Below, piece after piece: positions 17,248 through 25,921 of a stretch of 37,878 bases of DNA. Within the stretch, counting starts at the first letter, position 1. The number at the start of each line of letters is the position of its first letter. The DNA comes from Rhodopirellula sp. (GTDB lineage: Bacteria > Planctomycetota > Planctomycetia > Pirellulales > Pirellulaceae). The stretch lies in the NCBI GenBank assembly GCA_024644085.1, contig JAHELS010000036.1:1-37878 (forward strand), written 5' to 3'. A program made the translations under genes and the position numbers. The notes below the pieces were generated by a model. The model saw only the letters and a list, made by a program, of their open reading frames with translations. It had not been told where the DNA came from and searched no databases.

Positions 17248-18537
17248 CTACCCAACTTTCTGGTCCTGTTGACGGGAACGCCGAATGCGCATCGATTCAA
17301 TCTTTCGATTGCTTGCCTTGAGAATCTCAAATTTGGCATCGCCGATCGTCATTTGCTGTCCCGCCTCCGGGATAGCGCCTATGTGGTAGAGCACGTATCC
17401 GGCGACTGTCTCGTAGTCATCGCTCTCGGGAAGATCCCAAGCGGTAGTCTCGTTCAAATCATCCATCATTACTCGGCCGTCGACTTCGACCGTTTCATCA
17501 TCGATGATCTCAATCCCGAATTCCTCATCTTCATCCGATTCATCAACGATTTCGCCAACGATCTCTTCCAAAGCATCTTCGATGGTGACAACGCCGGCGG
17601 TCTGTTGAAACTCGTCAATCACGATCGCCATATGGCTGCGGCTGTGCAGGAATTCTCGAAGGATCAACTCGACACTTCGGTCGACCGGAACGGTCCAGGG
17701 GCGGCGAATGATTTCGGTAAGCGGCTTGTCCGGGGCACTGTCGCTCGAGAGAAACGGCAACAGGTCTTTGACATAGAGAATGCCAATGACGTGATCCAAC
17801 GTTCCTTCGAAAACCGGAAAACGTGTTCGTCCAGCGTCGACAACCGTTTCGAGGATCTGGTCCCAGCTCCAGGAAATATCAATCGCGTTGACGTCACTCC
17901 TCGGCGTCATGATGTGCCCGACGGTATCCTCGTGCAGCGTCATCACGCCCTGGATCATCTCACGTACACCAGGACCGAAGTATCCTTCCCGTGTTCCCGC
18001 GGTCACGATCGTGCGAATCTCGTCTTCCAACTGTTCTTCGTCTTCGTCTTCGCTTTCTTTCGCTCCGGTTAATCGGCGGGTGACAATCTCGACGAACTCG
18101 CCGGGCGCGGACAGCGGGCTCATCAAGATCGACAACGAACGCCAAAACGGCCACGTGTGATAAAGGACCTGGGTGGACGCGAAACGCGTGACAGCGGCGG
18201 GAAGCCAGACGTGGATCATCATCATCAGCCCGCCGGCACAGACACCCCACGTGGTCAATCGCCAGGGCGACAATTCAGAGTCGCCGATGAAAATTGCGGC
18301 GGTCCCGGCAATCAAAAACAATACCGTGCCAATCATCCGCAGGTACTCGCTGCCGCGGATTGCGGCGTCCTGGTGATCGAGCACGGCGCCGAACCGATCT
18401 CGGTTCCTCTTCAACCGGCAATAGGCTTCCAACGATCGGCCCGCAAAACGGTCGAGTAGTTCACCGCCGAGCCCGCCCACGCTGCTGAGCAAAAATCCGA
18501 GAAACGAGAGTCCGAACCAGATTGACGTGTCGTTCAA
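17248..18537 (-). CDS. CNNM/CBS-domain protein (CorC/HlyC family, YbeX/PaeA-like)
   Basis: Membrane protein of the hemolysin C / CNNM family, implicated in Mg2+/Co2+ or polyamine efflux. The N-terminal 150 residues form the DUF21 region with about four hydrophobic segments (near 5-25, 66-85, 95-118 and 125-142). An acidic linker follows (ESEDEDEEQLEDE), then a CBS pair at about 205-325 (GHIMTPRSDVNAIDISWSWD, ILYVKDLLPF, AIVIDEFQQTAGVVTIEDALEEIVGEI) and a CorC-type C-terminal domain from 345. It starts with TTG at 18537, supported by GGGAGG at 18544-18549. That start shares bases with the TGA stop of ybeY. The position after ybeY matches the ybeZ-ybeY-ybeX order of many bacteria. Confidence 0.9.
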   Translation of the reverse strand: MNDTSIWFGLSFLGFLLSSVGGLGGELLDRFAGRSLEAYCRLKRNRDRFGAVLDHQDAAIRGSEYLRMIGTVLFLIAGTAAIFIGDSELSPWRLTTWGVCAGGLMMMIHVWLPAAVTRFASTQVLYHTWPFWRSLSILMSPLSAPGEFVEIVTRRLTGAKESEDEDEEQLEDEIRTIVTAGTREGYFGPGVREMIQGVMTLHEDTVGHIMTPRSDVNAIDISWSWDQILETVVDAGRTRFPVFEGTLDHVIGILYVKDLLPFLSSDSAPDKPLTEIIRRPWTVPVDRSVELILREFLHSRSHMAIVIDEFQQTAGVVTIEDALEEIVGEIVDESDEDEEFGIEIIDDETVEVDGRVMMDDLNETTAWDLPESDDYETVAGYVLYHIGAIPEAGQQMTIGDAKFEILKASNRKIESMRIRRSRQQDQKVG

Positions 18538-19142
18538 GAGCTTCCTCCCTTGAACGATACTTCCGCACGATCGGCTGCGAACCGAGCGACTCGGTCGACT
18601 CCCAAACCGGTCAACACGATTCGCTCGGCATCACGCATTGCGTCGCGCTCCTCGTCGCTTTGGTCGTCCATGCCGGCGATATGCAGGGTCCCGTGGACGA
18701 TGTATAGCAGCAACTCGTTGGCGGCCGACCAGCCCAATTCTTTGGCACAGCGAACGGCTGTTTCGCAGCTGGCTACCAACTCGCCTTCGATCCAGGGACT
18801 CTCGCAGCGATAGGAAAAGCTGATCACATCGGTGGGATAGTCATGTCCGAGATGAGCGAGATTGATTCGATGGATCTCAGCGTCACTGGTAATGCGAATC
18901 CCGATCACGCCGCGGTCGAATCCGCAGAATTCCGCTGCCGCCAAGACGGCATCTCTCGCCGAGTTCTCGGAAAGTGGCGACACGGCGCCGTCGTCGACCA
19001 CCCAGTCAAGCTGCAACTGTGTCGGTTGTGCGTCGAACTCGCCGGTGGCCGAAGTACGCCTGGAGCGACCGACGGCCTCAGGCTGATTGTTGTCCCGGGT
19101 ATTTGACACGTGCGTGGTAGATCGCGGTGAGAGATTTGACAA
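18534..19142 (-). CDS. ybeY: endoribonuclease YbeY (16S rRNA maturation)
   Basis: Metal-dependent RNase in 16S rRNA 3'-end processing and ribosome quality control. Family landmarks are the strand GIRITSDAEIHRINLAHLG, the motif YPTDVISFSY (usually TDVLSFP), and the metal site HGTLHIAGMDDQSDEE. The third metal ligand, normally His in HGxxHLxGYxH, is Asp here; an aspartate could still bind Zn2+. The start is unclear. TTG at 19142 gives 202 residues and overlaps the 7TM-HD gene by 65 bases, and GTG at 19109 is an alternative; neither has a good ribosome binding site. The first 40 residues are polar and poorly conserved-looking. It stands between pgpH-like and CorC-like genes. Confidence 0.9.
   Translation of the reverse strand: MSNLSPRSTTHVSNTRDNNQPEAVGRSRRTSATGEFDAQPTQLQLDWVVDDGAVSPLSENSARDAVLAAAEFCGFDRGVIGIRITSDAEIHRINLAHLGHDYPTDVISFSYRCESPWIEGELVASCETAVRCAKELGWSAANELLLYIVHGTLHIAGMDDQSDEERDAMRDAERIVLTGLGVDRVARFAADRAEVSFKGGSS
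18544..18549 (-). promoter_or_regulatory. Shine-Dalgarno site fixing the TTG start of the CNNM/CBS gene
   Basis: GGGAGG lies inside the last codons of ybeY and six bases before TTG 18537. It makes this unusual start codon credible and suggests translation coupled to the end of ybeY. Confidence 0.7.
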
Positions 19143-21450
19143 GGGAGCGACGGATGCGGTCGAGTTGCCGAAACGTCAATCCGCACTCGTCGAATTGACC
19201 GTCGCCCATTTTCTTTTGGGCGATCGAATCGACCAGCCCCTGGATGCGGGCTGGTGTTGGATCGACAAGCGTCCGGCTGGCACTTTCGACCGTATCGGCA
19301 AGCATCATCACAGCAGCTTCGAGCGTTTGAGGCTTTGGACCGGGGTACCGGAAATCCTTATCGCTGACCGTGTCTGCATTCGGGTCGGCTTCGCTGCGAC
19401 GCGCGGCTTCGCGGTAAAAGTATTCAACCAGGGTCGTGCCGTGGTGTTGCAGGATGAAATCGATGATCGGCTCGGGTAAATGATGGCTGCGCGCCAAGTC
19501 GGCGCCGTCTTTGACGTGGGCAATGATCACCAGTGTACTCATCGCCGGCTGCAACGAATCGTGCTGGTTCACCCCTGTGCTTTGGTTTTCGATGAAGTAT
19601 TCCGGCTTGAACATCTTGCCGATGTCGTGGAAATAGGCTCCGACACGAACCAGCAAACCGTTGGCACCGATCTCGTCCGCAGCCGCCTCCGCGATCGAAG
19701 CGACGTTGATTGAGTGATTGTAAGTGCCCGGTGCACGTTGGGCCAATCGTCGCAGCAACGGATGGCTGGCGTCGCCGAGTTCGAGCAAACTCAGGTCCGT
19801 CTGGACACCAAACGCTTTTTCGACCAGCGGCAGCAAGCCGGTCATCGCGGTCGCCGAGACGAGAATACAGAACCCCGCCCAAAACGAATTTTTGAACAGC
19901 CCAAGCAAGACCATTTCAAACATTGGGCCGCGGTAAAGCGTTTCCAGGTCGTTGCTGAAATCGCCACTGAAAAGCGTCTGGCTGGTCACGATCCCCACGC
20001 CGACCACGGTCATGATTGTGATCACCGCCGAAACACCGCCGACATACAACAAGTGGGTGCGGCTACGTATGCGTCCCAAAAGCAGGATGCAACTGGTGCA
20101 CGCCGCCGCCATCATCACCAACGACGCCAGACCCGCACCGAGAAACAGCGTCAGGCTAAGACTTGCCGCCGCCATCAACAACAATCCCAGCTCGCGCCCG
20201 TAGACCACCGCGCAGATGATGGAAGCCAACACCAACGGTATCAGCTCTCCACGCCATTGGTCGCGCGAGGCGAAGTATCCCAGCGCTATTGTCACCACCA
20301 TCACGGTCAACAATTTCGCTAGTTTCCATCGGTCACGCACGAGAGAGCGATCGTCGACGAAGAAGATGTACGATCCACACAGTAAATAGAGCGCGCAAAT
20401 CATTCCCGCGTAGGCGCCGATGCGGGCGGCCTTATCGACGAAATGCATCTTGGCCGAGAGTTCTTCCCACTCGCGTCTCAGCAAGGCGAGTTCCTCGTCG
20501 GACAATGGCGTACCCGCCTCGGCCAGCTTCGAGTTTCCAGTCCGGTACGTCGTCATCACCGGCGGTACCGAAGCGGCCGCCTGGCTCCGCGCCTGTTCGC
20601 TCAGCTCGTCGTCGTATTGCAGTGTTTCGTATTCCGGCAGCCGCTCGACGATCCAGTCACTGATCATTCCCGCGACCAGCTGGCTTTCATCGCCTTTGAA
20701 CTTCGTGCGGAACTGTTCTTTCAATCTTCTTGAAAACTCGACGCTCGCTTCGGCAATCCGCGCGTCGCTGATTTCGACGAACTCAACGTCATCCGGTCGC
20801 CCGACCGGGTAAACGCGAATCCGTTCCTGGCTGCCCTGATCGGGCGAGTGCTGCAGCGCATGGATAAAGCCGGAGCGGTAATTCTCCCGCATCGCAATGT
20901 CGATCGCTTCGTCTAGTTTCTTGAGTTTCGGTTCCGCCGCGACATCTTCGGCGAGCACGGTCTTGAGCATCGCGAACCGCTTGGCCGGGGTATCCTCCGG
21001 TTCGGTCTCGCTGCCCTCGTAGAATTGTGAAAAGGCCGCTTTTTCCTTCTCGCTCAGCTGGCCAAACGAAGGGGCGCCGAGAATCAGAAACAACTGGTCG
21101 CGCAGCGCCGCCCGCAATTGATCCAGCGGCTGTGTCCGGTTGCTGTAGAACGCGAGTTGCTCACGGCGTTTTCGATCGCGCAGCGATTTTGTTTCCGTTT
21201 CATTGGGGACCTCGAAGGTCACTCGCGTGATCAGATCGCGGGCCGGGATTTGACCGCGGCGGTGAGCAAACGAGGGCTTCCAGGTCTCGCACAGCGCGAG
21301 CAGCGCGATCGCGGCAATCACCGCCATCGCGATGCGGATCATGAAATCCGCCTTGTCGCTGTCCTGCCACCACTGGACCAGCCGTGGTTTCTGCAGACCG
21401 AGGGAATCGATTCGCTCGGGACGCGTCCGTTGTTTGCTTGCACCGCTCAT
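19078..21450 (-). CDS. 7TM receptor with cytoplasmic HD phosphohydrolase (PgpH family)
   Basis: Polytopic membrane protein with a C-terminal HDIG phosphodiesterase domain. In Firmicutes PgpH degrades cyclic di-AMP. After one N-terminal helix (about residues 40-58) comes a large, charged extracytoplasmic region (about 65-340, 7TMR-HDED-like). A block of about seven hydrophobic helices follows at about 345-560, then the HD domain from about 595 with YFHDIGKMFKPEYF, SLQPAMSTLVIIAHVKDG and IIDFILQHHGTTLVEYFY. Length is about 790 residues, normal for the family. ATG at 21450 is preferred over TTG at 21459; neither has a clear ribosome binding site. The phoH-pgpH-ybeY neighbourhood is conserved in many bacteria. 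The nucleotide substrate is inferred from the family only. Confidence 0.92.
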   Translation of the reverse strand: MSGASKQRTRPERIDSLGLQKPRLVQWWQDSDKADFMIRIAMAVIAAIALLALCETWKPSFAHRRGQIPARDLITRVTFEVPNETETKSLRDRKRREQLAFYSNRTQPLDQLRAALRDQLFLILGAPSFGQLSEKEKAAFSQFYEGSETEPEDTPAKRFAMLKTVLAEDVAAEPKLKKLDEAIDIAMRENYRSGFIHALQHSPDQGSQERIRVYPVGRPDDVEFVEISDARIAEASVEFSRRLKEQFRTKFKGDESQLVAGMISDWIVERLPEYETLQYDDELSEQARSQAAASVPPVMTTYRTGNSKLAEAGTPLSDEELALLRREWEELSAKMHFVDKAARIGAYAGMICALYLLCGSYIFFVDDRSLVRDRWKLAKLLTVMVVTIALGYFASRDQWRGELIPLVLASIICAVVYGRELGLLLMAAASLSLTLFLGAGLASLVMMAAACTSCILLLGRIRSRTHLLYVGGVSAVITIMTVVGVGIVTSQTLFSGDFSNDLETLYRGPMFEMVLLGLFKNSFWAGFCILVSATAMTGLLPLVEKAFGVQTDLSLLELGDASHPLLRRLAQRAPGTYNHSINVASIAEAAADEIGANGLLVRVGAYFHDIGKMFKPEYFIENQSTGVNQHDSLQPAMSTLVIIAHVKDGADLARSHHLPEPIIDFILQHHGTTLVEYFYREAARRSEADPNADTVSDKDFRYPGPKPQTLEAAVMMLADTVESASRTLVDPTPARIQGLVDSIAQKKMGDGQFDECGLTFRQLDRIRRSLVKSLTAIYHARVKYPGQQSA

Positions 21451-21542
21451 GGCAATCAATCGAGCAACGAAAAACTCTGTGAAAGCCGATCACAATAGGA
21501 TCGACCCATCGGCACGCAAGAGTCGGCGTGCCCGCACAGAGA

Positions 21543-22541
21543 TCAATGCTGATCTTTGGCGTCCCCGTGCACTACGTTTAACTCTTTCGGATCCACGTCG
21601 TCGTACGCTTCGACAATCCGCTGCACCAGCCGGTGCCGAACAATGTCGCAGGCTTTCAAGTGAACGATACCGATCGCGTCAATCTTTCCGAGGCGGCGAA
21701 TCGCGTCTCGAAGTCCACTGGTTACCCCGCGCGGCAAATCCTGCTGGGTCGCATCACCGCTGACGACCATCTTGCTCCGCTCGCCCATCCGGGTCAGGAA
21801 CATCTTCATTTGAGCCACAGTCGTGTTTTGTGCTTCGTCGAGAATGATGAATGCATCATTGAGTGTGCGACCACGCATGTACGCCAACGGAATCACTTCG
21901 ATCACATCCTGCTCCATCAGGTTTCGGGCCTGATCGTAGTCGATCATTTCTCCCAGGGCATCCATCAGAGGCCGCAGGTAGGGATTCAGTTTGGCTCGCA
22001 AGTCTCCGGGCAGGAACCCCAAACTCTCGCCGGCTTCCACAGCCGGCCGAACGAGCACAATTTTACGAATCTGGCCGGCCCTCAGGGCTTCCACCGCCGT
22101 GGCGACGGCTAAATAGGTCTTTCCGCACCCAGCAGGACCGGTCGCGAAGGTCAAATCATGTTGGCGAATCGAATCGACGTAGTCTGATTGTCCCGGCGTT
22201 CGCGGCTTGATCCGCCGGCCAGCATGTTGGATGTCGATTTCTTCCCGGCCACCTGGAACCGCCGGCGCACCACCCTCGACGGCCGCTCCCTCCTCGGAGG
22301 CTGCGATGTCGATGTCGCCCGCGCTCAATTCCCCTTTTTTACGGGATAAATGCCGCAGTTTCTCAAGCGTTCGAGTCGCCCGCTGTACATCGTCGCCCTC
22401 GCCCGAGATCCGGATTCGACCGTCACGCTGGGTAATGCTGACAGCGAACAGACGTCGCAGCTTGCGGAGATGTTGGTCGCGCGGCCCAAAAAGGGTCAGA
22501 ATCTCGTCAGGATTGGTGATCGAAAGCGTCGCTTCGGTCAT
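21543..22541 (-). CDS. ybeZ: PhoH-like ATPase (YbeZ)
   Basis: P-loop NTPase of the PhoH family, often encoded with YbeY and linked to rRNA processing. The 332 residues have a KH-like N-terminal portion (about 1-80; ITQRDGRIRISGEGDDVQRA). The ATPase domain has Walker A in GPAGCGKTYLA (about 137-147), RPAVEAGESLGFLPGDL, Walker B FIILDEAQNTTVAQMKMFLT, and sensor-like VVSGDATQQDLPRG. The start ATG at 22541 has an AGG-type site about eight bases upstream. It is the first gene of the phoH, pgpH-like, ybeY and corC-like cluster. Confidence 0.94.
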   Translation of the reverse strand: MTEATLSITNPDEILTLFGPRDQHLRKLRRLFAVSITQRDGRIRISGEGDDVQRATRTLEKLRHLSRKKGELSAGDIDIAASEEGAAVEGGAPAVPGGREEIDIQHAGRRIKPRTPGQSDYVDSIRQHDLTFATGPAGCGKTYLAVATAVEALRAGQIRKIVLVRPAVEAGESLGFLPGDLRAKLNPYLRPLMDALGEMIDYDQARNLMEQDVIEVIPLAYMRGRTLNDAFIILDEAQNTTVAQMKMFLTRMGERSKMVVSGDATQQDLPRGVTSGLRDAIRRLGKIDAIGIVHLKACDIVRHRLVQRIVEAYDDVDPKELNVVHGDAKDQH

Positions 22542-22579
22542 TCAGTTGCCTGCAAGGGTCATTTGGTCAGACGGACTAT

Positions 22580-22585
22580 TCTATA
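22580..22585 (-). promoter_or_regulatory. possible -10 element of the phoH cluster promoter
   Basis: TATAGA (part of TATAGAAT) on the minus strand in the 103-base cdsA-phoH gap. The expected transcription start near 22573 would give a leader of about 32 bases. The -35 region at 17 bases spacing (GAGACG) matches only three of six consensus bases, so support is limited. Confidence 0.3.
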
Positions 22586-22644
22586 CATTTGGTGGGGGCA
22601 TACGTCTCGGGCAACCGAAACGCCCCCAATCCTAGCTCCTGGAA

Positions 22645-23613
22645 TCAGCCGCCCACCCCGGCAACAAAGCACAAGAATGCCGGCATAATCGCTGCGATCA
22701 GCGAATCTGTGACGTCCCAGACACCTCCCAGACCCGGTAGCCAATTCCCGCTGTCCTTGGCACCTGAGTCACGTTTGACCAGAGATTCCGCCAAATCGCC
22801 GATCATTCCGGTCACAGCGAGCAGCGGTCCCAGCAATAGTGCCCCCCAAAGCGGCCGGGAAAGCAGTGGGATCGACGGTGGCACAACCGGCGGGGTCGCC
22901 CCGTCAGCGACCGCAGGAAAAAGCCATTGGAGACAAACGAATGCAACGATCGTGGCGGTTACGATTCCTCCAAACGCTCCCTCACGCGTCTTGCCGGGGC
23001 TCAACCGGGGTATCAGTTTGTTTTTTCCAAGTGCTTTTCCACTGAAGTACGCTCCCGCGTCGGTTGATTTGGTCACGGCAATCGTCGTTAACAGGGCTGC
23101 CAGTCCCCAATTGCCGCTGCCGAGTGAACGCAGCGCGACGAACAGGGCCAGCGGCAATCCGACATACACTGACACGAAAACGGCGGCGGAGGTGCGCTCG
23201 ATCGTTCCCGCAGGCCCTTTTCCGTACGTGATCATTTCGCCCATGAGAATCACAAAGATCGCCGCAATGCTGCCGATTACGATCCAGCCGAGCTGGCCGA
23301 CCGGGCAATTCACGGGATAGGCGGAACCGGCCAACGGCCATAGCAGCGGCAGACATGCCGAGAGCGTAATGATTGCCGTTCCAGTAATGGCCGCCTTCTT
23401 GGAAATCAATCGATTGCTGCCTTGCAGCAGCGTCGCCATGTCGCGTGCCGTTCCTAATGCAAAAAACAACAGCAACGGCAACAGCCAGAGACCTTCGGCG
23501 CCGACGATCGAATGATTGCCGTCCAGGTACAGCAATCCGAGAATGATCGCGATCAAGACGGCCGACGTACGAAGTCGATCTTTTAACAAACGAAACTCCC
23601 GGTGAAGCAGCAA
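22645..23613 (-). CDS. cdsA: phosphatidate cytidylyltransferase (CDP-diglyceride synthase)
   Basis: Makes CDP-diacylglycerol from phosphatidate and CTP, the precursor of bacterial phospholipids. The polytopic protein has about eight hydrophobic helices. The C-terminal family signature is clear: TKSTDAGAYFSGKALGKNK, LSPGKTREGAFGG, and GMIGDLAESLVKRDSGAKDSG followed by LGGVWDVTDSL. TTG at 23613 gives 322 residues and begins three bases after the uppS stop. A second TTG at 23589, closer to the typical CdsA N-terminus (LLKDRLRTSAV), has GGGAG five bases before it and may be the real start. It is the third gene of the purA-uppS-cdsA unit; uppS-cdsA is a common bacterial pair. Confidence 0.94.
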   Translation of the reverse strand: MLLHREFRLLKDRLRTSAVLIAIILGLLYLDGNHSIVGAEGLWLLPLLLFFALGTARDMATLLQGSNRLISKKAAITGTAIITLSACLPLLWPLAGSAYPVNCPVGQLGWIVIGSIAAIFVILMGEMITYGKGPAGTIERTSAAVFVSVYVGLPLALFVALRSLGSGNWGLAALLTTIAVTKSTDAGAYFSGKALGKNKLIPRLSPGKTREGAFGGIVTATIVAFVCLQWLFPAVADGATPPVVPPSIPLLSRPLWGALLLGPLLAVTGMIGDLAESLVKRDSGAKDSGNWLPGLGGVWDVTDSLIAAIMPAFLCFVAGVGG

Positions 23614-23616
23614 TTC

Positions 23617-24414
23617 CTATTCATTGACGTTCAATCCGCCGAAGCGACGCTGTCGCGAACCAAATTCACGTATCGCATCGAGAAAATCATCACGCGTGAA
23701 TTCTGGCCAGCATCGTTCGGTGACGAAAAGCTCCGCGTAGCTCAATTGCCACAACAGAAAATTGCTCACACGCATGTCGCCGCCTGTGCGAATCATCATG
23801 TCAACCTCGGGAAGCCCCGATGTATAGAGCCTTTGGCCCAGCGATTCTTCGTCGATTTTCTCGGGCGAGATCTTCCCCTCGGCCGCCTCGCGGGCGAGCG
23901 TGCGAGCCGCGCGGGTAATTTCATCGCGTCCGCCGTAGTCGATCGCAAGCACCAGTTGCGTTCCCGGATTGTCGGCCGACATCTCGAGCGTTCTGTCCAT
24001 TTGTTCGAGGACGCTAGCGGGCAATCGATCACGTCGCCCGATCACTTTCAATCGCAAACCCTGTTGGGTAATCGTCCGTCGCTCTTCGACCAGGTACTGT
24101 TCCAGCAGATGCATCAGGAAGTCGAGCTCCTGCTGGGGCCGTTTCCAGTTTTCGCTCGACAAGCAATACAGTGTCACCGCGTCGATGGATAGCTCGGTTG
24201 CCGTCTCGCTGATCATTCGCACCGTGTTGACGCCGCGACGGTGCCCTTCGATCCGGGGCAATCCGCGCGATTGGGCCCAGCGCCCGTTGCCATCCATGAT
24301 GATGGCGATATGACGTGGCCGGTCGTCCGCGGGAACATCGGCAAGCAAATCGCCGTCGATCACCTGCCGCGTCGAAGCATCGCCGGCCGGATGTTTTTGC
24401 GCCGGGTCCGACAT
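23617..24414 (-). CDS. uppS: isoprenyl transferase (undecaprenyl pyrophosphate synthase)
   Basis: Cis-prenyltransferase that builds the C55 lipid carrier for peptidoglycan and O-antigen synthesis. The catalytic aspartate is Asp41 in HIAIIMDGNGRWA, followed by GHRRGVNTVR. Later motifs are LYCLSSENWKRP, LVLAIDYGGRDEITRA and the C-terminal PEVDMMIRTGGDMRVSNFLLWQLSYAE split over two conserved blocks. The 265-residue length is normal, with a polar N-terminal extension of about 30 residues. Its ATG lies one base after the purA stop, and no separate ribosome binding site is seen, so translation is probably coupled. Confidence 0.96.
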   Translation of the reverse strand: MSDPAQKHPAGDASTRQVIDGDLLADVPADDRPRHIAIIMDGNGRWAQSRGLPRIEGHRRGVNTVRMISETATELSIDAVTLYCLSSENWKRPQQELDFLMHLLEQYLVEERRTITQQGLRLKVIGRRDRLPASVLEQMDRTLEMSADNPGTQLVLAIDYGGRDEITRAARTLAREAAEGKISPEKIDEESLGQRLYTSGLPEVDMMIRTGGDMRVSNFLLWQLSYAELFVTERCWPEFTRDDFLDAIREFGSRQRRFGGLNVNE

Positions 24415-24415
24415 G

Positions 24416-25741
24416 TCACGCTATTGGCTGGAGAGCCAATTCCGAGGCCGCATCGGTGAAAATCGTTTGCGCGCGGTCGGGTCCAACCGACAAGACGCCG
24501 ACCGGGATCCCAACCAATTCCTCGATCCTGCGCACGTACGCGATCGCGCCGGGCGGGAATTCATCAGCGCGGCGAAGGTGATCGACCGGCTCATTCCATC
24601 CCTCGATCGTCTCGAGGATCGGCTTGCATCGACGCAGCTGATCCGCATGGCACGGCAACCGCTCGATACGTTGCCCGTCCAGATCGTAAGCGACACAAAC
24701 CTTTAACTCGTCGAAATGGCTCAACACATCCATCATCATCAACGCCAATCGCGTTACGCCGCTGAGCCGGGCCGTGTACCGCACGGCGACCGCGTCGAAC
24801 CAACCGCAGCGACGTGGGCGGCCGGTCGTTGTCCCAAATTCGTTTCCGAGCTTTCGTATCTTTTCACCGACTTGATCATCGAGTTCCGTCGGAAAGGGGC
24901 CTCCGCCGACTCGGGTGCTGTAAGCCTTGCAAACTCCGAGAACCTGGTTGATCCACCGTGGTGGGACGCCGGCACCGGCGCAAACGCCGACACCGCTGCT
25001 GTTGCTGCTGGTCACAAACGGAAATGTTCCATGGTCGATGTCCAAAAGCGCGCCCTGGGCACCCTCGAACAGGATCCTCTTGTCTTGCTCGCACGCATCG
25101 AGCAGCAACTCGGTGGTATCGCCAATCATGCCATCGAGCCTCTCGGCCCATGATCTGGCAAGCTCGACCACCGCATCGGGCTCGATCGAATCGAGATCCT
25201 CTTTTGGCGCACCCATGCTTTCCAACAGTGTCACTTTTTGCTCAGCGACCGTGCGAATCCGTTCGTCGCGAGTCGATTGCGCCAGATCGGCCATCCGGAT
25301 CGCGTGTGTCCGACCGACTTTGTCGCGATAGCAGGGACCGATGCCCCGGTTGGTCGTGCCAATCGATTCTCCGCGGACCGCGGCCGCGTTGATGAACTTG
25401 TCCTCGGCCATGTGCCATGGCATCACCAAATGAGCCCGTTCGCTGATTCGCAGATTCTTGCTGCAAATGATCCCTCGCTTGGCAAGTCCGTCGATCTCCT
25501 CGAGCATCGTCGACGGATTGATCACCACCCCGGGCGTAATCAGGTTTTGAACTTCGGCATGCAGAATGCCACTGGGGATGTGGTGAAGTTTGTACGTTTC
25601 GTCACCAGCGACGACCGTGTGCCCGGCGTTGGCGCCGCCCTGATAACGCACGACCAAATCGAACTGCGGCGCGAGCAGATCGACGAGCTTCCCCTTGGCC
25701 TCATCGCCCCACTGCAACCCAATGACACACGTACCCGACAC
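24416..25741 (-). CDS. purA: adenylosuccinate synthetase
   Basis: GTP-dependent synthesis of adenylosuccinate from IMP and aspartate, first committed step to AMP. The N-terminal GTP-binding loop is [11 protein letters not shown] (most enzymes have GDEGKGK), with [12 protein letters not shown] and HHIPSGIL following. Later landmarks are [37 protein letters not shown] in two blocks, and [11 protein letters not shown]. The frame is open to 25891, but GTG at 25741 matches the family start and has CGGAG seven bases upstream, giving 441 residues, near the usual 430. An adjacent GTG at 25744 is equally readable. It is the first gene of the purA-uppS-cdsA unit. Confidence 0.95.
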   Translation of the reverse strand: MSGTCVIGLQWGDEAKGKLVDLLAPQFDLVVRYQGGANAGHTVVAGDETYKLHHIPSGILHAEVQNLITPGVVINPSTMLEEIDGLAKRGIICSKNLRISERAHLVMPWHMAEDKFINAAAVRGESIGTTNRGIGPCYRDKVGRTHAIRMADLAQSTRDERIRTVAEQKVTLLESMGAPKEDLDSIEPDAVVELARSWAERLDGMIGDTTELLLDACEQDKRILFEGAQGALLDIDHGTFPFVTSSNSSGVGVCAGAGVPPRWINQVLGVCKAYSTRVGGGPFPTELDDQVGEKIRKLGNEFGTTTGRPRRCGWFDAVAVRYTARLSGVTRLALMMMDVLSHFDELKVCVAYDLDGQRIERLPCHADQLRRCKPILETIEGWNEPVDHLRRADEFPPGAIAYVRRIEELVGIPVGVLSVGPDRAQTIFTDAASELALQPIA

Positions 25742-25828
25742 CACGAAACTCCGAAACAAGCGGAACCAAACACCGAGGAATCCCGCGGCGCAACCGGAAA
25801 AGCCTAAGCCCGAGCCGATCGACTGACA

Positions 25829-25837
25829 ATGATACCA
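25829..25837 (-). promoter_or_regulatory. extended -10 promoter candidate for purA
   Basis: TGGTATCAT on the minus strand fits the extended -10 pattern TGnTATAAT with one mismatch. The -35 region is poor (GACAGG). Transcription would begin near 25822 and leave a leader of about 80 bases before the GTG start. Confidence 0.35.
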
Positions 25838-25880
25838 AGTCCGCATCGTCGCCTGTCGCCAGCCGCGGACCTGCTGGCCC

Positions 25881-25892
25881 TGTGACGTCACA
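25881..25892. promoter_or_regulatory. perfect 12-base palindrome upstream of purA
   Basis: TGTGACGTCACA is fully self-complementary and is centred about 65 bases upstream of the predicted purA transcription start, a typical activator position. It contains the same TGTGA/TCACA half-sites as the palindrome at 9022-9039, but with a two-base rather than six-base spacer. The regulator is unknown. Confidence 0.35.
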
Positions 25893-25921
25893 CCATCGCC
25901 ACCGGGGATCCGCGGACGACC

